NCBI GenBank assembly: GCA_003945285.1
Contig: AP019005.1
Coordinates: 2,059,747 to 2,123,746 of the forward strand
DNA: 64,000 nt
Direction of reading: 5' to 3'
DNA from: Hydrogenimonas sp.
Lineage (GTDB): Bacteria; Campylobacterota; Campylobacteria; Campylobacterales; Hydrogenimonadaceae
A program made the translations under genes and the position numbers. The first letter of the stretch is position 1. Each line of letters begins with the position of its first letter. Below are positions 8,824-18,341 of this stretch, piece by piece. The notes under the pieces were generated by a model. It did not search any database. It had not been told where the DNA came from and saw only the letters and a program-made list of their open reading frames with translations.

Positions 8824-9419
8824 CCGTAGCCGTTCTCTTCAGCGGGAAGGGGACGAATCTGGAAAATCTCATACGCATCTTTCACGACAGAACCTTCGGC
8901 GAAAGAAGAGTGAAGATAGTGCCTGTTACCAACAGGCCCGATGCCGGGGGAGTAGCGGCCGCAAAAGAGTTGGGGCTCGATACGATCGTCATAGACCATA
9001 AAAAGTTCGACAGCAGGGAGAGTTTCGACAGCGCTCTTGTCGAGAGGCTGAAGGCGGTCTCTCCCGACCTGGTGGTGATGGCAGGCTTCATGCGGATCGT
9101 CACGGAAATATTCACTTCACAGATAGAGGCGATAAATCTTCACCCTTCGCTTCTGCCGCTATTCAAGGGGGCAAACGCCATAGAGGAGAGCTTCAGAAGC
9201 GGCATGAGAGTCGGCGGCGTAACGGTGCACCGGGTAGACTCCACCCTCGACGGAGGAGAGATTATCGAACAGGAGTGCGTCAAAATAGAAGAGGGGGATA
9301 CGCTGGAGAGTTTCAGGAAGAGAGTTCAAACGGCCGAGCATAAAATTTTGCCCATGGTTGTCGCAAAACTGCTTTCGCTGCCATACCCGAAACAGTCCGC
9401 AGGAGGGTCAATCCTGTGA
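8808..9419 (+). CDS. purN: phosphoribosylglycinamide formyltransferase
   Basis: PurN transfers a formyl group from 10-formyl-THF to GAR. The reading frame from TTG 8808 gives LARILTVAVLFSGKGTNLENL, matching the family start, with conserved MAGFMRIV and the catalytic INLHPSLLPLFKGANAIE block (Asn and His). 203 residues against 212 in E. coli. The open frame extends about 435 bp further upstream inside nnr, but that part is antisense-like shadow. The TTG start overlaps the nnr stop by 16 nt. With purT also present, the organism has both GAR formylation routes. Confidence 0.93.
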   Translation: MARILTVAVLFSGKGTNLENLIRIFHDRTFGERRVKIVPVTNRPDAGGVAAAKELGLDTIVIDHKKFDSRESFDSALVERLKAVSPDLVVMAGFMRIVTEIFTSQIEAINLHPSLLPLFKGANAIEESFRSGMRVGGVTVHRVDSTLDGGEIIEQECVKIEEGDTLESFRKRVQTAEHKILPMVVAKLLSLPYPKQSAGGSIL

Positions 9420-10889
9420 AGAGTCTCCGTTCCGTAAAAGCTTCTCCTCCGAAAGACCCGCATCGTCAGAGATCCTCTTCGGCATACTCTTGCTGCCTCT
9501 GGCGCCCAGTCTCTGCAGCTCCTCTACCCTTCTAACTATATTTCCCCTCCCTTCGGTCAACTTTTTCCAGGCGCCGTCGTAACTCTTCTGCAGGGTCTCT
9601 ATCTGCTTTCCGACCTTCTCCAGATCGTTCGCAAACCCAACGAACTTGTCATAAAGAGCCCCCGCTTTGTTGGCGATCTCCATGGCATTCCGGTTCTGGC
9701 GCTCATGCCGCCACGTATTCTCCACGGCCCTGAGCGCCACAAGCAGAGTGGTTGGACTCACCAGTACTATCTTTTTTGAAAAAGCCCTGTCGTAAAGTGT
9801 ACTGTCGCTCTGCAGAGCCAGCATCAAAGCTCCCTCTATGGGCATGAACATAAATATGAAGTCGAGTGAATTGACCCCCTCCAACGCACCGTAGCTCTTC
9901 TGCGCAAGCCTCTCTATATGGTTCCTGACCGCCTCGAGATGAAGCTTGGCGAACTCCTTTTTTCTCTCCTCGTCCTGCTCATTTACATATCGTTCGTATG
10001 CTGTGAGCGAAGTTTTGGCATCTACGATGATATCCCTCTTTCCCGGAAGATGGATAACTACATCCGGTCTGAATCTGCGACTCTCCGTATCCTGAAGGCT
10101 CACTTCACGCTCATACTCCTCCCCCTCCCTGAGGCCGGAGGCTTCAAGCACCCTCTCAAGCACCATCTCTCCCCAGATGCCCTGCTGCTTGCTGTCGCCT
10201 TTGAGAGCACGGGTGAGATTGACGGCATCCTCGCTGATTTTTCTGTTCAGATCCTTCAGTGTCTTTATCTCGTTCAGCAGTGCCGCCATCTCCCTGGTCT
10301 CTTCGATATGAACCTGTTCGATACGTTTTTTAAACTCGCTCACCTGCTGCTGCAGCGGCTTTAGAACCTGCTCCACACCCTCTTTGGAAACGATACCGAA
10401 ACGTCTGCTGTTCTCCTCCATAATCTGGGCCGCGAGCACTTTGAACTCTTTTTGCATCGACTCCCTCGACTCTTTCAGCTCCTCTATACTCTTCCGGGCA
10501 TGCCGCCTTTCGGCATCCAGGCGCGTATTGGTTTCGCTCAGCTCTTTCTCGAGCTCCAGATTGCGAGACCTGGCGATCTCCAGCATCTCTTCGAGATCCG
10601 CGTTTCTGGCTTCGAGATCCGCCAGCCGCTCCAGCCTCTCTTTGAGTGCCGCATTTTCGACCCTGCTCATATTCAGCTGCTCTTCGGTGCCCGAGAGATC
10701 GAGCTTCGATTCGGAGAGACTCTTTTCGAGCTCTTCTATCTTCTCCTGGGCAGCCTCCTGCAGCTTCCCGATTCGATCCATATATCGTTTTCCGGCGGAG
10801 CGGAAGATAAAAAAGGCGGTCAGAGCGGCAGCGGCAGCACCGACTGCCGCACCCGCCGAAAAATATAACCATATAAGCGGAATCTGCAT
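9408..10889 (-). CDS. rmuC: DNA recombination protein RmuC
   Basis: A 493-residue RmuC: one N-terminal transmembrane helix (about 5-28), a long coiled coil (about 35-190), then the PD-(D/E)XK nuclease-like domain with GDSKQQGIWGEMVLERVLEASG and RDIIVDAKTSLTAYERYV (Asp and Lys of the core). RmuC limits inversions at short inverted repeats, which is notable in a genome rich in palindromic repeats. Convergent with purN, the two overlapping by 12 nt. Confidence 0.94.
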   Translation of the reverse strand: MQIPLIWLYFSAGAAVGAAAAALTAFFIFRSAGKRYMDRIGKLQEAAQEKIEELEKSLSESKLDLSGTEEQLNMSRVENAALKERLERLADLEARNADLEEMLEIARSRNLELEKELSETNTRLDAERRHARKSIEELKESRESMQKEFKVLAAQIMEENSRRFGIVSKEGVEQVLKPLQQQVSEFKKRIEQVHIEETREMAALLNEIKTLKDLNRKISEDAVNLTRALKGDSKQQGIWGEMVLERVLEASGLREGEEYEREVSLQDTESRRFRPDVVIHLPGKRDIIVDAKTSLTAYERYVNEQDEERKKEFAKLHLEAVRNHIERLAQKSYGALEGVNSLDFIFMFMPIEGALMLALQSDSTLYDRAFSKKIVLVSPTTLLVALRAVENTWRHERQNRNAMEIANKAGALYDKFVGFANDLEKVGKQIETLQKSYDGAWKKLTEGRGNIVRRVEELQRLGARGSKSMPKRISDDAGLSEEKLLRNGDSSQD

Positions 10890-11032
10890 GGTGTGGGGGT
10901 TCCTTTGAATCTAATGATACCACTCTAAAAGTGCAACGAACCGCTCACTATCGTGAGAGTATCGTATTCTGTTTCGAAACAGTAGTCGGCTTTAGATGCC
11001 CTTGGGTAAAATAGCAGAGCGTGTTGTGAAGG

Positions 11033-11512
11033 TCAGTCCCTGTTTTGCATACTCTGTTTTGTCAATGCCCGAACCTCTTTCATAATCTCCCTCTTCGTCT
11101 CCATAATGAGTTCCAGCTGTTTTTCGACACTCTCGGCTTCTACGGCCATCTGCGCTTCGAGCTTGGCAATGAGAGCCTCAAGTTCGGCGATACGCTCATT
11201 CAGTTGCCTGTTGAGGCTCTTTTCGTGCTCAAGCTCGCGCCTTACGTCACCTACATGCTTGATGCGTTCGAGGAGAGCGGCCTTCTCTATATTTTCCCGG
11301 TTCAGGGTCGCTTCCAGCTCTTTGAACTTCTTCTTGAGCGGACGAAGCTCCTGTTCCATCTCTTCATTTGCCTGCAACAGTTCATCCACCTCGACCTGGT
11401 ACATCGCCTCTTTCCTCTCGGCTTTGCCGCGTGCGAGCACATATCCGCCGACAAAAGCTATAACCGCACCTGCCCCCATACCCAAAAGTAGAAATATCAT
11501 CTCTTTGTTCAT
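11033..11512 (-). CDS. membrane-anchored coiled-coil protein
   Basis: 159 residues: an N-terminal transmembrane helix (IFLLLGMGAGAVIAFVGGYV) with the rest an almost continuous heptad-rich coiled coil ending in a basic tail. It looks like a short relative of the RmuC N-terminus next door but lacks any nuclease domain. Likely a structural or scaffold protein at the inner membrane; no family was recognised. Confidence 0.65.
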   Translation of the reverse strand: MNKEMIFLLLGMGAGAVIAFVGGYVLARGKAERKEAMYQVEVDELLQANEEMEQELRPLKKKFKELEATLNRENIEKAALLERIKHVGDVRRELEHEKSLNRQLNERIAELEALIAKLEAQMAVEAESVEKQLELIMETKREIMKEVRALTKQSMQNRD

Positions 11513-11717
11513 TTGACTCTTTTCCTGAAATAGACTCTAAGGTTGTATAATCGGCTTCTATGACCTAATATTGCGAACCTGTTTTACAAAAAAGCGTAGC
11601 TCTCTTTCCACTCTCGCGCAACATTATGTTATATCGGTCGCGTAATATTTTATCATAACTAGACTCCCGAAATGCTGTATCTGTAAAACCCGAATCAGAA
11701 AACAGAAACAGAAGTAT
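11513..11717. other. AT-rich non-coding stretch before the WYL gene
   Basis: No convincing gene. It contains scattered AT-rich segments and a poor 79-codon minus-strand ORF over 11565-11804 that has no ribosome-binding site and overlaps the decayed repeat. Presumably holds the promoter of the minus-strand coiled-coil gene and old repeat debris. Confidence 0.5.
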
Positions 11718-11836
11718 TTGATGCATACAGTCAGGCGGTTTAGGAAAATTTAAGGCACACCAGCACGGTATCTCAACGGTTTTTTCCAAAGTAGATGGCG
11801 GCAATGATCGCGACCGTTCCCCAATCTATGTTTCGG
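11718..11836. repeat. decayed copy of the 165-bp palindromic repeat
   Basis: Shares TCAGGCGGTTT, GGAAAATTT, the central GGC-CAC region, CGGTTTT and GGCAATGA-CGCGACCG with the copy at 42619 in the same order and orientation, but with many substitutions and without a recognisable left terminal repeat. An older, degraded member of family 1. Confidence 0.65.
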
Positions 11837-11880
11837 TGCCAGGGAAAGTCCGGATGGAACGGAAGATGCTTCATTCGGGC

Positions 11881-12804
11881 ATGAACAGATCACACGATTA
11901 CGATAAAATCCTTACACGGCTCACACTCATTCTCCACCGCCTCTACAGCGGCGAATCTCTGAGCGTAAAAGAGCTTGCCGAAGAGTTCAACGTCTCCGCA
12001 AAAACCATCCAGAGGGATTTCAACGAGCGACTCATCCGGTTTCCGCTGGAAAAGAGCGGGCGCCGGTGGCGGATGCGGGAGGGGTTCCGTATCGAAAAGG
12101 TGCAGGAGAGCGACAACATTCTTGCACTCGAGATTCTGGAAACCATCGCTTCGGGAATAGGAAGCGAGTTCGCCCAGCGCTCCAATATGCTTCTTTCAAA
12201 ACTGAAAAACCGCACTGCAGCCCCAATCAGTTCATATGTGAACTTCGAAGATATCTCCGGGTTCAAGGAGCTCTTCAGGGAGATTGAAGAGGCTATTCTC
12301 TCCGGCAGGGAGCTGCTCTTTGTCTACCACGAAAAGCCCCGCACCGTACACCCCTACAGGATAGTCAACTTCGACGGCTACTGGTACCTTCTGGCAAAAG
12401 AGGGGGAGATAGTGAAAAAATTCTATATTCCCGAGATAAAAAACCTGTCACTCTCGGGTGAAACGTTCACCCCGGAGATCGAACTGAAAGAGCGGCTGGA
12501 GTGGGCGCTCAACGCCTGGTTCGACCCGAATGCCGAACCCTTTACGCTCCATCTTCTGGCCAGGGGAGCCATAGTGAAGTACCTAAAGCGAAGGGCGTTG
12601 AGTCCTACACAGCTCTTCGTGGCCCATCACGAAAACTCCGATGCCGAGATAACGCTGAAGGTCTCCTGCACTGCCGAGGCGCTGATGCTTCTGAAACCGT
12701 GGATACCCGACCTGGCGGTAATATCGCCGGCCGATGTGAAAGAGGCTTTTGAAAAAATGCTGAAAAAGGGGCTCGATTTTCAAACCGGACACGACGCCTT
12801 CTAA
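11881..12804 (+). CDS. WYL-domain transcriptional regulator
   Basis: About 307 residues from ATG 11881 (MNRSHDYDKILTRL). An N-terminal winged HTH contains LSVKELAEEFNVSAKTIQRDF, followed by a WYL domain (about 135-215) with VHPYRIVNFDGYWYLLAKE, and a C-terminal WCX-like region. WYL proteins sense nucleic acids or nucleotides and often regulate defence or DNA-damage genes. It stands apart from the CRISPR locus; its targets are unknown. An upstream ATG at 11836 lies against the decayed repeat and is less likely. Confidence 0.88.
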   Translation: MNRSHDYDKILTRLTLILHRLYSGESLSVKELAEEFNVSAKTIQRDFNERLIRFPLEKSGRRWRMREGFRIEKVQESDNILALEILETIASGIGSEFAQRSNMLLSKLKNRTAAPISSYVNFEDISGFKELFREIEEAILSGRELLFVYHEKPRTVHPYRIVNFDGYWYLLAKEGEIVKKFYIPEIKNLSLSGETFTPEIELKERLEWALNAWFDPNAEPFTLHLLARGAIVKYLKRRALSPTQLFVAHHENSDAEITLKVSCTAEALMLLKPWIPDLAVISPADVKEAFEKMLKKGLDFQTGHDAF

Positions 12805-12847
12805 ACGATAGGCGATCATTACACCATCTTGATATGAGGAGATGGTA

Positions 12848-13096
12848 ATGAAACCGGGATTCTACAGACCCATACTGCCCTGGCTCATCTTTGCGGCCGG
12901 CTTTCTGGCCCCCCAGCTGTTTCTGCTCTACATCCCTTTTGCCGCAGCGCTCTTCGGCAAAACGGTCATCGACGAGTACGGCGAAGTGTACCTCTACTGG
13001 AAAGAGAGGTTTCAAAGAGCGGTATCTACACCGGGTAGATGTGGAAGCGGCGAAAGAGAGCGTACCGTACTGAAAACCGCAGTCGAAATGGTATAA
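12848..13096 (+). CDS. small membrane protein
   Basis: 82 residues with two closely spaced hydrophobic segments (ILPWLIFAAGFLAPQLFLLY and IPFAAALFG) and a basic C-terminus. ATG 12848 is preferred over ATG 12842 because the GAGGAG site at about 12835 is too close to the latter. No known family. It lies between the WYL gene and the DegS-like protease on the same strand. Confidence 0.5.
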   Translation: MKPGFYRPILPWLIFAAGFLAPQLFLLYIPFAAALFGKTVIDEYGEVYLYWKERFQRAVSTPGRCGSGERERTVLKTAVEMV

Positions 13097-13228
13097 TGAA
13101 AAAAGTTCGAAAAGATGGGTTTCCGGATATAGTCACACCGCTTGGACGATACCGGTTCCCGGGGAAGAGGGCCTTTCCGCCGGAGCGGTCGGCCTGCAGA
13201 TTTTCCGAAGAGAGAGGCGGACACCGCG

Positions 13229-14365
13229 ATGGAAGAGAGATTTTTCAGACGACTATTTGCGATTACATTTGTCCTGATGACGCTGATGCTCTTTTGGCAG
13301 TCGCTGCCCTGGATAGGAGAGTATATCCTCGCACAGCAGGCCGAGCCGCGCCCTGTCACTCCCAGAGGAGATCTGGCCGAAGATGAGAAGGCGACAATCG
13401 AGCTTTTCGAAAGAACGAAAGATTCGGTCGTATACATCGCTACGACACAGGCGGTGATCGATCCATGGTCCAGAAACATCTACAACATTCCGCGCGGGAC
13501 AGGCTCCGGCTTCGTCTGGGACGAAGCGGGCCATATAGTGACGAACTACCACGTCATAGCGGGTGCAAGCGAAGCTAGAGTGAGACTAAGTGACGGGCGG
13601 GACTATCATGCGGTTCTGATAGGCGCCTCACCGAAGCACGACCTTGCGGTTCTTCGCATAAATGTCCCCATAAAAAGGCCCCAGCCGGTGATGGTAGGCA
13701 CAAGCCACGACCTGAAGGTCGGGCAGAAGACTTTCGCCATCGGAAACCCTTTTGGCCTCGACTGGACACTGACCACCGGCATCGTTTCGGCCCTTGAGCG
13801 CTCCATGAAGGAGTCGAGCGGAGCGGTAATACGCAATCTCATACAGACGGATGCGGCGATCAACCCGGGCAATTCGGGAGGGCCGCTGCTCGACAGCGCC
13901 GGCAGACTCATAGGTGTAAACACGGCCATATTCAGCCCCTCCGGGGCCTATGCCGGTATCGGCTTCGCGATTCCGGTAGACACGGTAAACAGAATCGTCC
14001 CGAAACTCATAGCCTACGGCAGATACCTCGAACCCTCCCTTGGCATCGAAACCGACGACCGCATCAACCGTCTGGCAAAGGCAAGGCTCGGCTTCAGCGG
14101 AGTTATGATTTTGCGGACACTGCCCGGCACTTCTGCGGAGAAAGCGGGGCTGAGAGGTATCACCCTCTACCCGGACGGATCGTTCGACCCAGGCGATATA
14201 ATACTCACCATAGAGGGCAAACCCGTAGAGTCGACAAAAGATATAGAAGACCTGCTAGAAAACTACGGGGTGGGCGACACCGTGACCGTAGAGATCTCTA
14301 GAAACGGGAAAGTTTTGAAAAAGAAGCTGATACTAGAGCCTGCATACAAAGGAGATAGGAGATGA
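13229..14365 (+). CDS. membrane-anchored HtrA/DegS-like serine protease
   Basis: 378 residues from ATG 13229 (MEERFFRRLFAITFVLMTLM), a single N-terminal transmembrane anchor and periplasmic trypsin-like domain with the full triad: H108 (TNYHVIAG), D138 (KHDLAVLRI) and S216 (NPGNSGGPLL). One PDZ domain follows (about 285-375). The single PDZ and membrane anchor fit DegS better than DegP. The AGAGAGGCGG site supports this start over a TTG 29 codons earlier. Overlaps the next gene by ATGA. Confidence 0.93.
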   Translation: MEERFFRRLFAITFVLMTLMLFWQSLPWIGEYILAQQAEPRPVTPRGDLAEDEKATIELFERTKDSVVYIATTQAVIDPWSRNIYNIPRGTGSGFVWDEAGHIVTNYHVIAGASEARVRLSDGRDYHAVLIGASPKHDLAVLRINVPIKRPQPVMVGTSHDLKVGQKTFAIGNPFGLDWTLTTGIVSALERSMKESSGAVIRNLIQTDAAINPGNSGGPLLDSAGRLIGVNTAIFSPSGAYAGIGFAIPVDTVNRIVPKLIAYGRYLEPSLGIETDDRINRLAKARLGFSGVMILRTLPGTSAEKAGLRGITLYPDGSFDPGDIILTIEGKPVESTKDIEDLLENYGVGDTVTVEISRNGKVLKKKLILEPAYKGDRR

Positions 14366-14949
14366 TAATATATATACACGGATTCGCAAGCAGCGGAAGG
14401 GGAGATAAAGCGCTGACAATCCGCAGATATTTCAAAAAAGAAGCCGTAGCCCCTTCTATCTCATATATTCCAGACCTGGCGATGGATACCCTCAAACAGC
14501 TTGTTGAGAGTTTTTCGCAAAGAGAGCAGGTATCGCTAATCGGATCGTCGCTGGGCGGGTTCTATGCGGCCTGCCTCTCCGAGATGTACGATCTGCCCGC
14601 CGTTTTGATAAACCCCTCCACCGAACCGCACATAACACTCGCTTCCCATACCGGGCCGGTTACGAACTTTTACGACCTCTCTTCGTTCGAGTGGAGCGAA
14701 CGGCATGTAAAAGAGCTCGAAAGGTTGCGGCCGGAGTCGATTTCAAAACCGGAAAATTTCATGCTGTTGCTTCAAAAAGGGGACGAGACGCTGGACTACA
14801 GGGTAGCACGTGAGAGATTTCAGGGGGCTAAGATAGTCATCGAAGAGGGCGGATCGCACTCGTTCGAGGGGTTCGAAAGATATCTTGGAGAGATAGAGAG
14901 TTTTTTGAAAAGGAGAGATGTTGCAAAACAGCCTGATAGAGCAGATTAA
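14362..14949 (+). CDS. YqiA-like alpha/beta-fold hydrolase
   Basis: 195 residues starting MIIYIHGFASSGRGDKA, with the nucleophile elbow GSSLGGFYAACL and C-terminal His in GGSHSFEGFERYL, the pattern of the UPF0227/YqiA esterase family. Substrate unknown. Starts within the protease stop codon, so probably co-translated with it. Confidence 0.85.
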   Translation: MIIYIHGFASSGRGDKALTIRRYFKKEAVAPSISYIPDLAMDTLKQLVESFSQREQVSLIGSSLGGFYAACLSEMYDLPAVLINPSTEPHITLASHTGPVTNFYDLSSFEWSERHVKELERLRPESISKPENFMLLLQKGDETLDYRVARERFQGAKIVIEEGGSHSFEGFERYLGEIESFLKRRDVAKQPDRAD

Positions 14950-15172
14950 AAATCTTCCGAACAAGTCTAAAGAGAGGTTTCGGCTCAAGTTGCGTGAAAA
15001 AGCGATAATGCGCACAAGAGCAAGACTCATAGAGACCCGGGTCGATATAGAAGAGTTGAGCGACGAAGATCTAGAAGTTATCATCAGGAATGAAGAGGAC
15101 AAGCTTCTCGACGAGTATAAAACCAAAGGTATCATAGCTCTGCTTGCGCTACTGGGCATATCCTGGATATAG
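14918..15172 (+). CDS. small protein with C-terminal hydrophobic helix
   Basis: 84 residues, very rich in Arg/Lys/Glu in the first 65 positions, ending in a hydrophobic helix (GIIALLALLGISWI) that could be a tail anchor. The gene overlaps the end of the hydrolase by 32 nt and is preceded by AAAGGAG. No family recognised; position in a tight operon supports it being real. Confidence 0.55.
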   Translation: MLQNSLIEQIKNLPNKSKERFRLKLREKAIMRTRARLIETRVDIEELSDEDLEVIIRNEEDKLLDEYKTKGIIALLALLGISWI

Positions 15173-15182
15173 GGGGTAGACG

Positions 15183-15584
15183 GTGTACCACTACCTGAAA
15201 TGGGCAGCCCTCTCACTCTTTTTCAAGCGAAATATGCGCTATCTTCTGCTCATACTCGTATCGATCGCCGGAATCTATATTTCAGATGCGCTCTATGAAG
15301 ATATGGTGCGCCTCAGTGTAATAAGCGGCGAAACCGGAAAGATCGGCGGCTATCTTCTGATGAAATGGGCCGCCGTTCTCTTTTTCGCCGCGCTCATAGT
15401 ATGGTCCATAATGCGTCTGGGCCTGGGCGCAAAGAGAAGCACTGACAAAAAAGAGAGCGAAAAAACTGTACAGGACGACCCCTACCTAAAGAGGCTGGAA
15501 AAATTCAAAACGAAAAAGAGGCTGAGGTCGGAGTCAGATATGGTGCTGGAGGCTTACAGGAAAGAGAAAAAGGGAGAGCAATAG
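15183..15584 (+). CDS. two-TM membrane protein, unknown function
   Basis: 133 residues from GTG 15183: two hydrophobic helices (MRYLLLILVSIAGIYISDAL and MKWAAVLFFAALIVWSIMRL) and a long charged cytosolic tail. It is the last gene of the operon starting with the DegS-like protease. No family recognised. Confidence 0.6.
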   Translation: MYHYLKWAALSLFFKRNMRYLLLILVSIAGIYISDALYEDMVRLSVISGETGKIGGYLLMKWAAVLFFAALIVWSIMRLGLGAKRSTDKKESEKTVQDDPYLKRLEKFKTKKRLRSESDMVLEAYRKEKKGEQ

Positions 15585-15585
15585 A

Positions 15586-15933
15586 CTACTCCCGTACCAT
15601 TTTCCACTCCCATAGCACACGGTTTCTGACTTTCCTGACCGGTTTGCCTACTGCATTGTCGCTGAAATCTATCTTTAGAATTTCACAATCTGATTCGACA
15701 TGAATGTCGCCGTCCGCTCTTTTGTTCCTGATAATGATAGCCATCTTCTGCACCCCGCCGGAGGTCGATTTCACAATACCCTCCGCTAAACGGTGCTTCC
15801 CCTGCCGTATCTTTACACTGCACTCTTTTCCTTTGAGGATAATGTCCGCCCATTTCGAGTGCGGAGGCGTCGCACTCTTCGTATAGGCAAACATCACCGC
15901 CGGCAGAAACAGCACTGCAACCAAACATTTCAT
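15586..15933 (-). CDS. small secreted protein, unknown function
   Basis: 115 residues with a signal peptide (MKCLVAVLFLPAVMFAYT). The mature part is basic, has two cysteines (KECSV, ESDCEI) that could pair, and ends WEWKMVRE. Convergent with the preceding operon (2 bp between stops). No known family. The 195 bp to its right before the CRISPR WYL gene shows no gene. Confidence 0.6.
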   Translation of the reverse strand: MKCLVAVLFLPAVMFAYTKSATPPHSKWADIILKGKECSVKIRQGKHRLAEGIVKSTSGGVQKMAIIIRNKRADGDIHVESDCEILKIDFSDNAVGKPVRKVRNRVLWEWKMVRE

Positions 15934-16128
15934 TTTCCACTCCTCATTAAAACGAGAATATAAGTTATTATAAACTATATAAGTGAAAAGTCAACTGCGT
16001 GGACATATGAAAAGATGAGAAAATATGCGAAGTAGAGTTTTCTAGACGGTGTAACGCTGTTTGCATAACACTGTTTAAGTTAAGCCATCTTTACAACTCC
16101 TATTTTCCGCAGGGATTAACAATAGATG

Positions 16129-17136
16129 TCACTTTTCCATTGTCTCGAGAGCTGAGCGAATATCCTTTTCCAACTCAATTTTAAGTTTTTCCGGGGATAT
16201 TATTGAAATGTGCGGAAGCCACTGCTTAACGAAAGGGAGGATCTCCATCGGCTGGGTGAACGAGACTGTAAACTCCACACTCCCGTCTTCGAGCTCTTTG
16301 AGAAACTTTTGGGTGGGGAAAAAGGGCTTCATCCCCTCTTTGAAGTAGTAGGCCACCTCGGCTGAAGCCACCATACGCGCCGTTTCAAAGGGACGGTCAA
16401 GCGTCATCGGGTTTTGCAGCGAAGCGAAAACATGGGCATATTTGTCGAGTATTTTGGGCTGGTAGCCGATCCTGTTTTTGCTGTAACCGACTCTCTCTAT
16501 GAAAGCGACACGAAAAAGCCGGAACCTTCCCTCTTCCGTTTCACCCGCAAGGTACCAGTTGTCAGCCATATGGATCAACTTCAGACATTTGACGCTCTTT
16601 TCGACCGCGCCGGTACATTTGAATATATCCCTGTACTCCCTGTTTTTGACAGCGGTTTTGAGCTGCCGGAATATCTCCTTGCTTCTACCCTCTTCGAAAG
16701 TCTCAAACGGCGACCCTATGAAAAGGAAGATATCCTCCTCCTCTTTTAGAAGACGCTCGAACCGCTTCCTCTCCCCGCTCAATAGCCTGGGGTTGTGCTC
16801 TCTAACCACCTGAAGAAGCCAACTCAGATCGTCGTGGTGCTCTATGAACCGTCTGAATACCTCCGCGACATCCCTTTCTCTGTCTACGACACGGTATACG
16901 GTCACCTTTCTGTCGCCAAACTCTTTCCGCCTCTTCTCGGTAACTACGATATGGCCGTACAGATCATGAATATCCTCCAGATAGCGCCGGATCTTCCTCT
17001 CTTTGGCTTCCCGCGTACCCTCAAGGCCCAGCTCATCGTGAAGCCTCTCGTTTTGCGCATACAGCTCTTCACCGGCAGCCATCTTTTCCATAAGAGTGAA
17101 GATATGGTCAGTTTTTCTCTTTATGGCGGTGCTCAT
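16129..17136 (-). CDS. CRISPR-linked WYL-domain regulator
   Basis: 335 residues. The N-terminal third contains a winged-HTH-like region with EAKERKIRRYLEDIHDLYGH, followed by a WYL domain (about 130-230) with KLIHMADNWYLAGETEEGRF and a C-terminal WCX-type domain (FPTQKFLKELEDG, PFVKQWLPHISIISPEKL). It is the last gene of the ancillary CRISPR operon, 2 bp after the CARF-HEPN gene. WYL proteins at CRISPR loci act as ligand-responsive repressors or activators. The paired palindromes at 19162 and 23207 are candidate binding sites (inference). Confidence 0.85.
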   Translation of the reverse strand: MSTAIKRKTDHIFTLMEKMAAGEELYAQNERLHDELGLEGTREAKERKIRRYLEDIHDLYGHIVVTEKRRKEFGDRKVTVYRVVDRERDVAEVFRRFIEHHDDLSWLLQVVREHNPRLLSGERKRFERLLKEEEDIFLFIGSPFETFEEGRSKEIFRQLKTAVKNREYRDIFKCTGAVEKSVKCLKLIHMADNWYLAGETEEGRFRLFRVAFIERVGYSKNRIGYQPKILDKYAHVFASLQNPMTLDRPFETARMVASAEVAYYFKEGMKPFFPTQKFLKELEDGSVEFTVSFTQPMEILPFVKQWLPHISIISPEKLKIELEKDIRSALETMEK

Positions 17137-17138
17137 GC

Positions 17139-18341
17139 TTACCTCTCTATGAAAATCCGAAACTCATCCAGGAATTTTTTCAATCTTTTGATATCCTGTT
17201 CCACCATATCTCTCCTCTCCTCGCACTGATGGACGATACAGTTTCTTATGACCGATATGCTGTCGGGGAATTTGGTGTTGAAAAACCTGTTGAACGGAGC
17301 ATCGACATGCTTTTTCGCCTCCTCCCTCTCTTCGTGATTATGCAGGTCGTACCCCATCTGTTCGCACACTTTTGTGATGATCGCTTCGTACAAAACGATA
17401 TAGGAGAGCGCATAGTTTTTGCTTTCATAGAGCCAGACGGCAAGTTCGTACTGGAATGCGGACTGCGTCTCTTTGTCCAGTCTCTTTGCGATATCGGAGA
17501 AATCTTCCGAAAGGAGTTTTAAAACCTTGTTGTCGCTCCGTTCGATAGCGGCGATCTTTTTGGAGATCCCTTTTGCGAACCGCCAAAGGGCGTGGATATT
17601 CGCCATTTGAAGATTTTTGCTGAACTGGGAAAAGACTCTATGCGCATCTTTTGCGGAGCTCTCCTTTTCCAGAAGGAGCGAGAGCTGGTCGGCATTCGAA
17701 TACTCTTTGAACGCATTCAGCGCCTTTATCCAGTCGAGAAGATCGAAAAATATCTTGAAGTCGATGATATCCGACCTGTTATCGCCGAACATACCGTACA
17801 AAATCGCCTCTATCTCAAATTTTTCCTTATCCATCGACCTTAAAACCTCGAGAAGGAAAATATTCAGTATGGGTATATAGCGGAATCCGTGTGTTATATC
17901 CAGGATCACCCTGTCGCCCCCATCGAGCCGTGAGCGGATCTCCAAAAGTTTTTCGAAATTCTCCCACATCTCTTCAGAGTCGTTTCGAGTGTAATCTATC
18001 AATATACACCTCGAACCTTCCGAACCGAGATAGGAGTTCAGCAGCTCCTGCAGCTTTTCTAGATCTTCCTCGCGCAAAGAGCCATCCTCTTTTCTACGCT
18101 CCAGCAGGCTCAGATATTCGTCATCCTCGCCGCCGTACTCTACATAGAAGCTGTCCCACATAGATTTTACCGTTCCAATAAGAATCATCCTCTCTATATG
18201 ATAATGGGATATTATCACTTTGGATGTAAGGCTCTCTCTATACTCTTTGCCGTCCAAGACATAGAGGGTCTCTTCATAGCTGCCTCTGCTATCTTTCTTG
18301 ATGTCGCCGGTTCCTACAGAACTGATCAATACTCTATCCAT
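17139..18341 (-). CDS. csx1: CARF-HEPN type III CRISPR effector (Csx1/Csx2, DxTHG family)
   Basis: 400 residues. The N-terminal CARF-type domain starts MDRVLISSVGTGD and carries the family motif DITHGFRYIPI (about 148-158). The C-terminal helical HEPN domain ends with RNCIVHQ, an R-x4-H site (R366, H371). Proteins of this TIGR02221/DxTHG family are cyclic-oligoadenylate-activated RNases fuelled by Cas10. It overlaps csx20 by 8 nt and precedes the WYL gene. The activator ring size cannot be told from sequence. Confidence 0.88.
   Translation of the reverse strand: MDRVLISSVGTGDIKKDSRGSYEETLYVLDGKEYRESLTSKVIISHYHIERMILIGTVKSMWDSFYVEYGGEDDEYLSLLERRKEDGSLREEDLEKLQELLNSYLGSEGSRCILIDYTRNDSEEMWENFEKLLEIRSRLDGGDRVILDITHGFRYIPILNIFLLEVLRSMDKEKFEIEAILYGMFGDNRSDIIDFKIFFDLLDWIKALNAFKEYSNADQLSLLLEKESSAKDAHRVFSQFSKNLQMANIHALWRFAKGISKKIAAIERSDNKVLKLLSEDFSDIAKRLDKETQSAFQYELAVWLYESKNYALSYIVLYEAIITKVCEQMGYDLHNHEEREEAKKHVDAPFNRFFNTKFPDSISVIRNCIVHQCEERRDMVEQDIKRLKKFLDEFRIFIER

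Noticed and set aside
11565-11804. 79-codon minus-strand ORF before the WYL gene
   Set aside because: No ribosome-binding site, no family likeness, and it overlaps the decayed palindromic repeat.
11881-12804. First WYL protein as the CRISPR regulator
   Set aside because: It is 4 kb from the locus with unrelated genes between; the WYL gene inside the ancillary operon is the better candidate.
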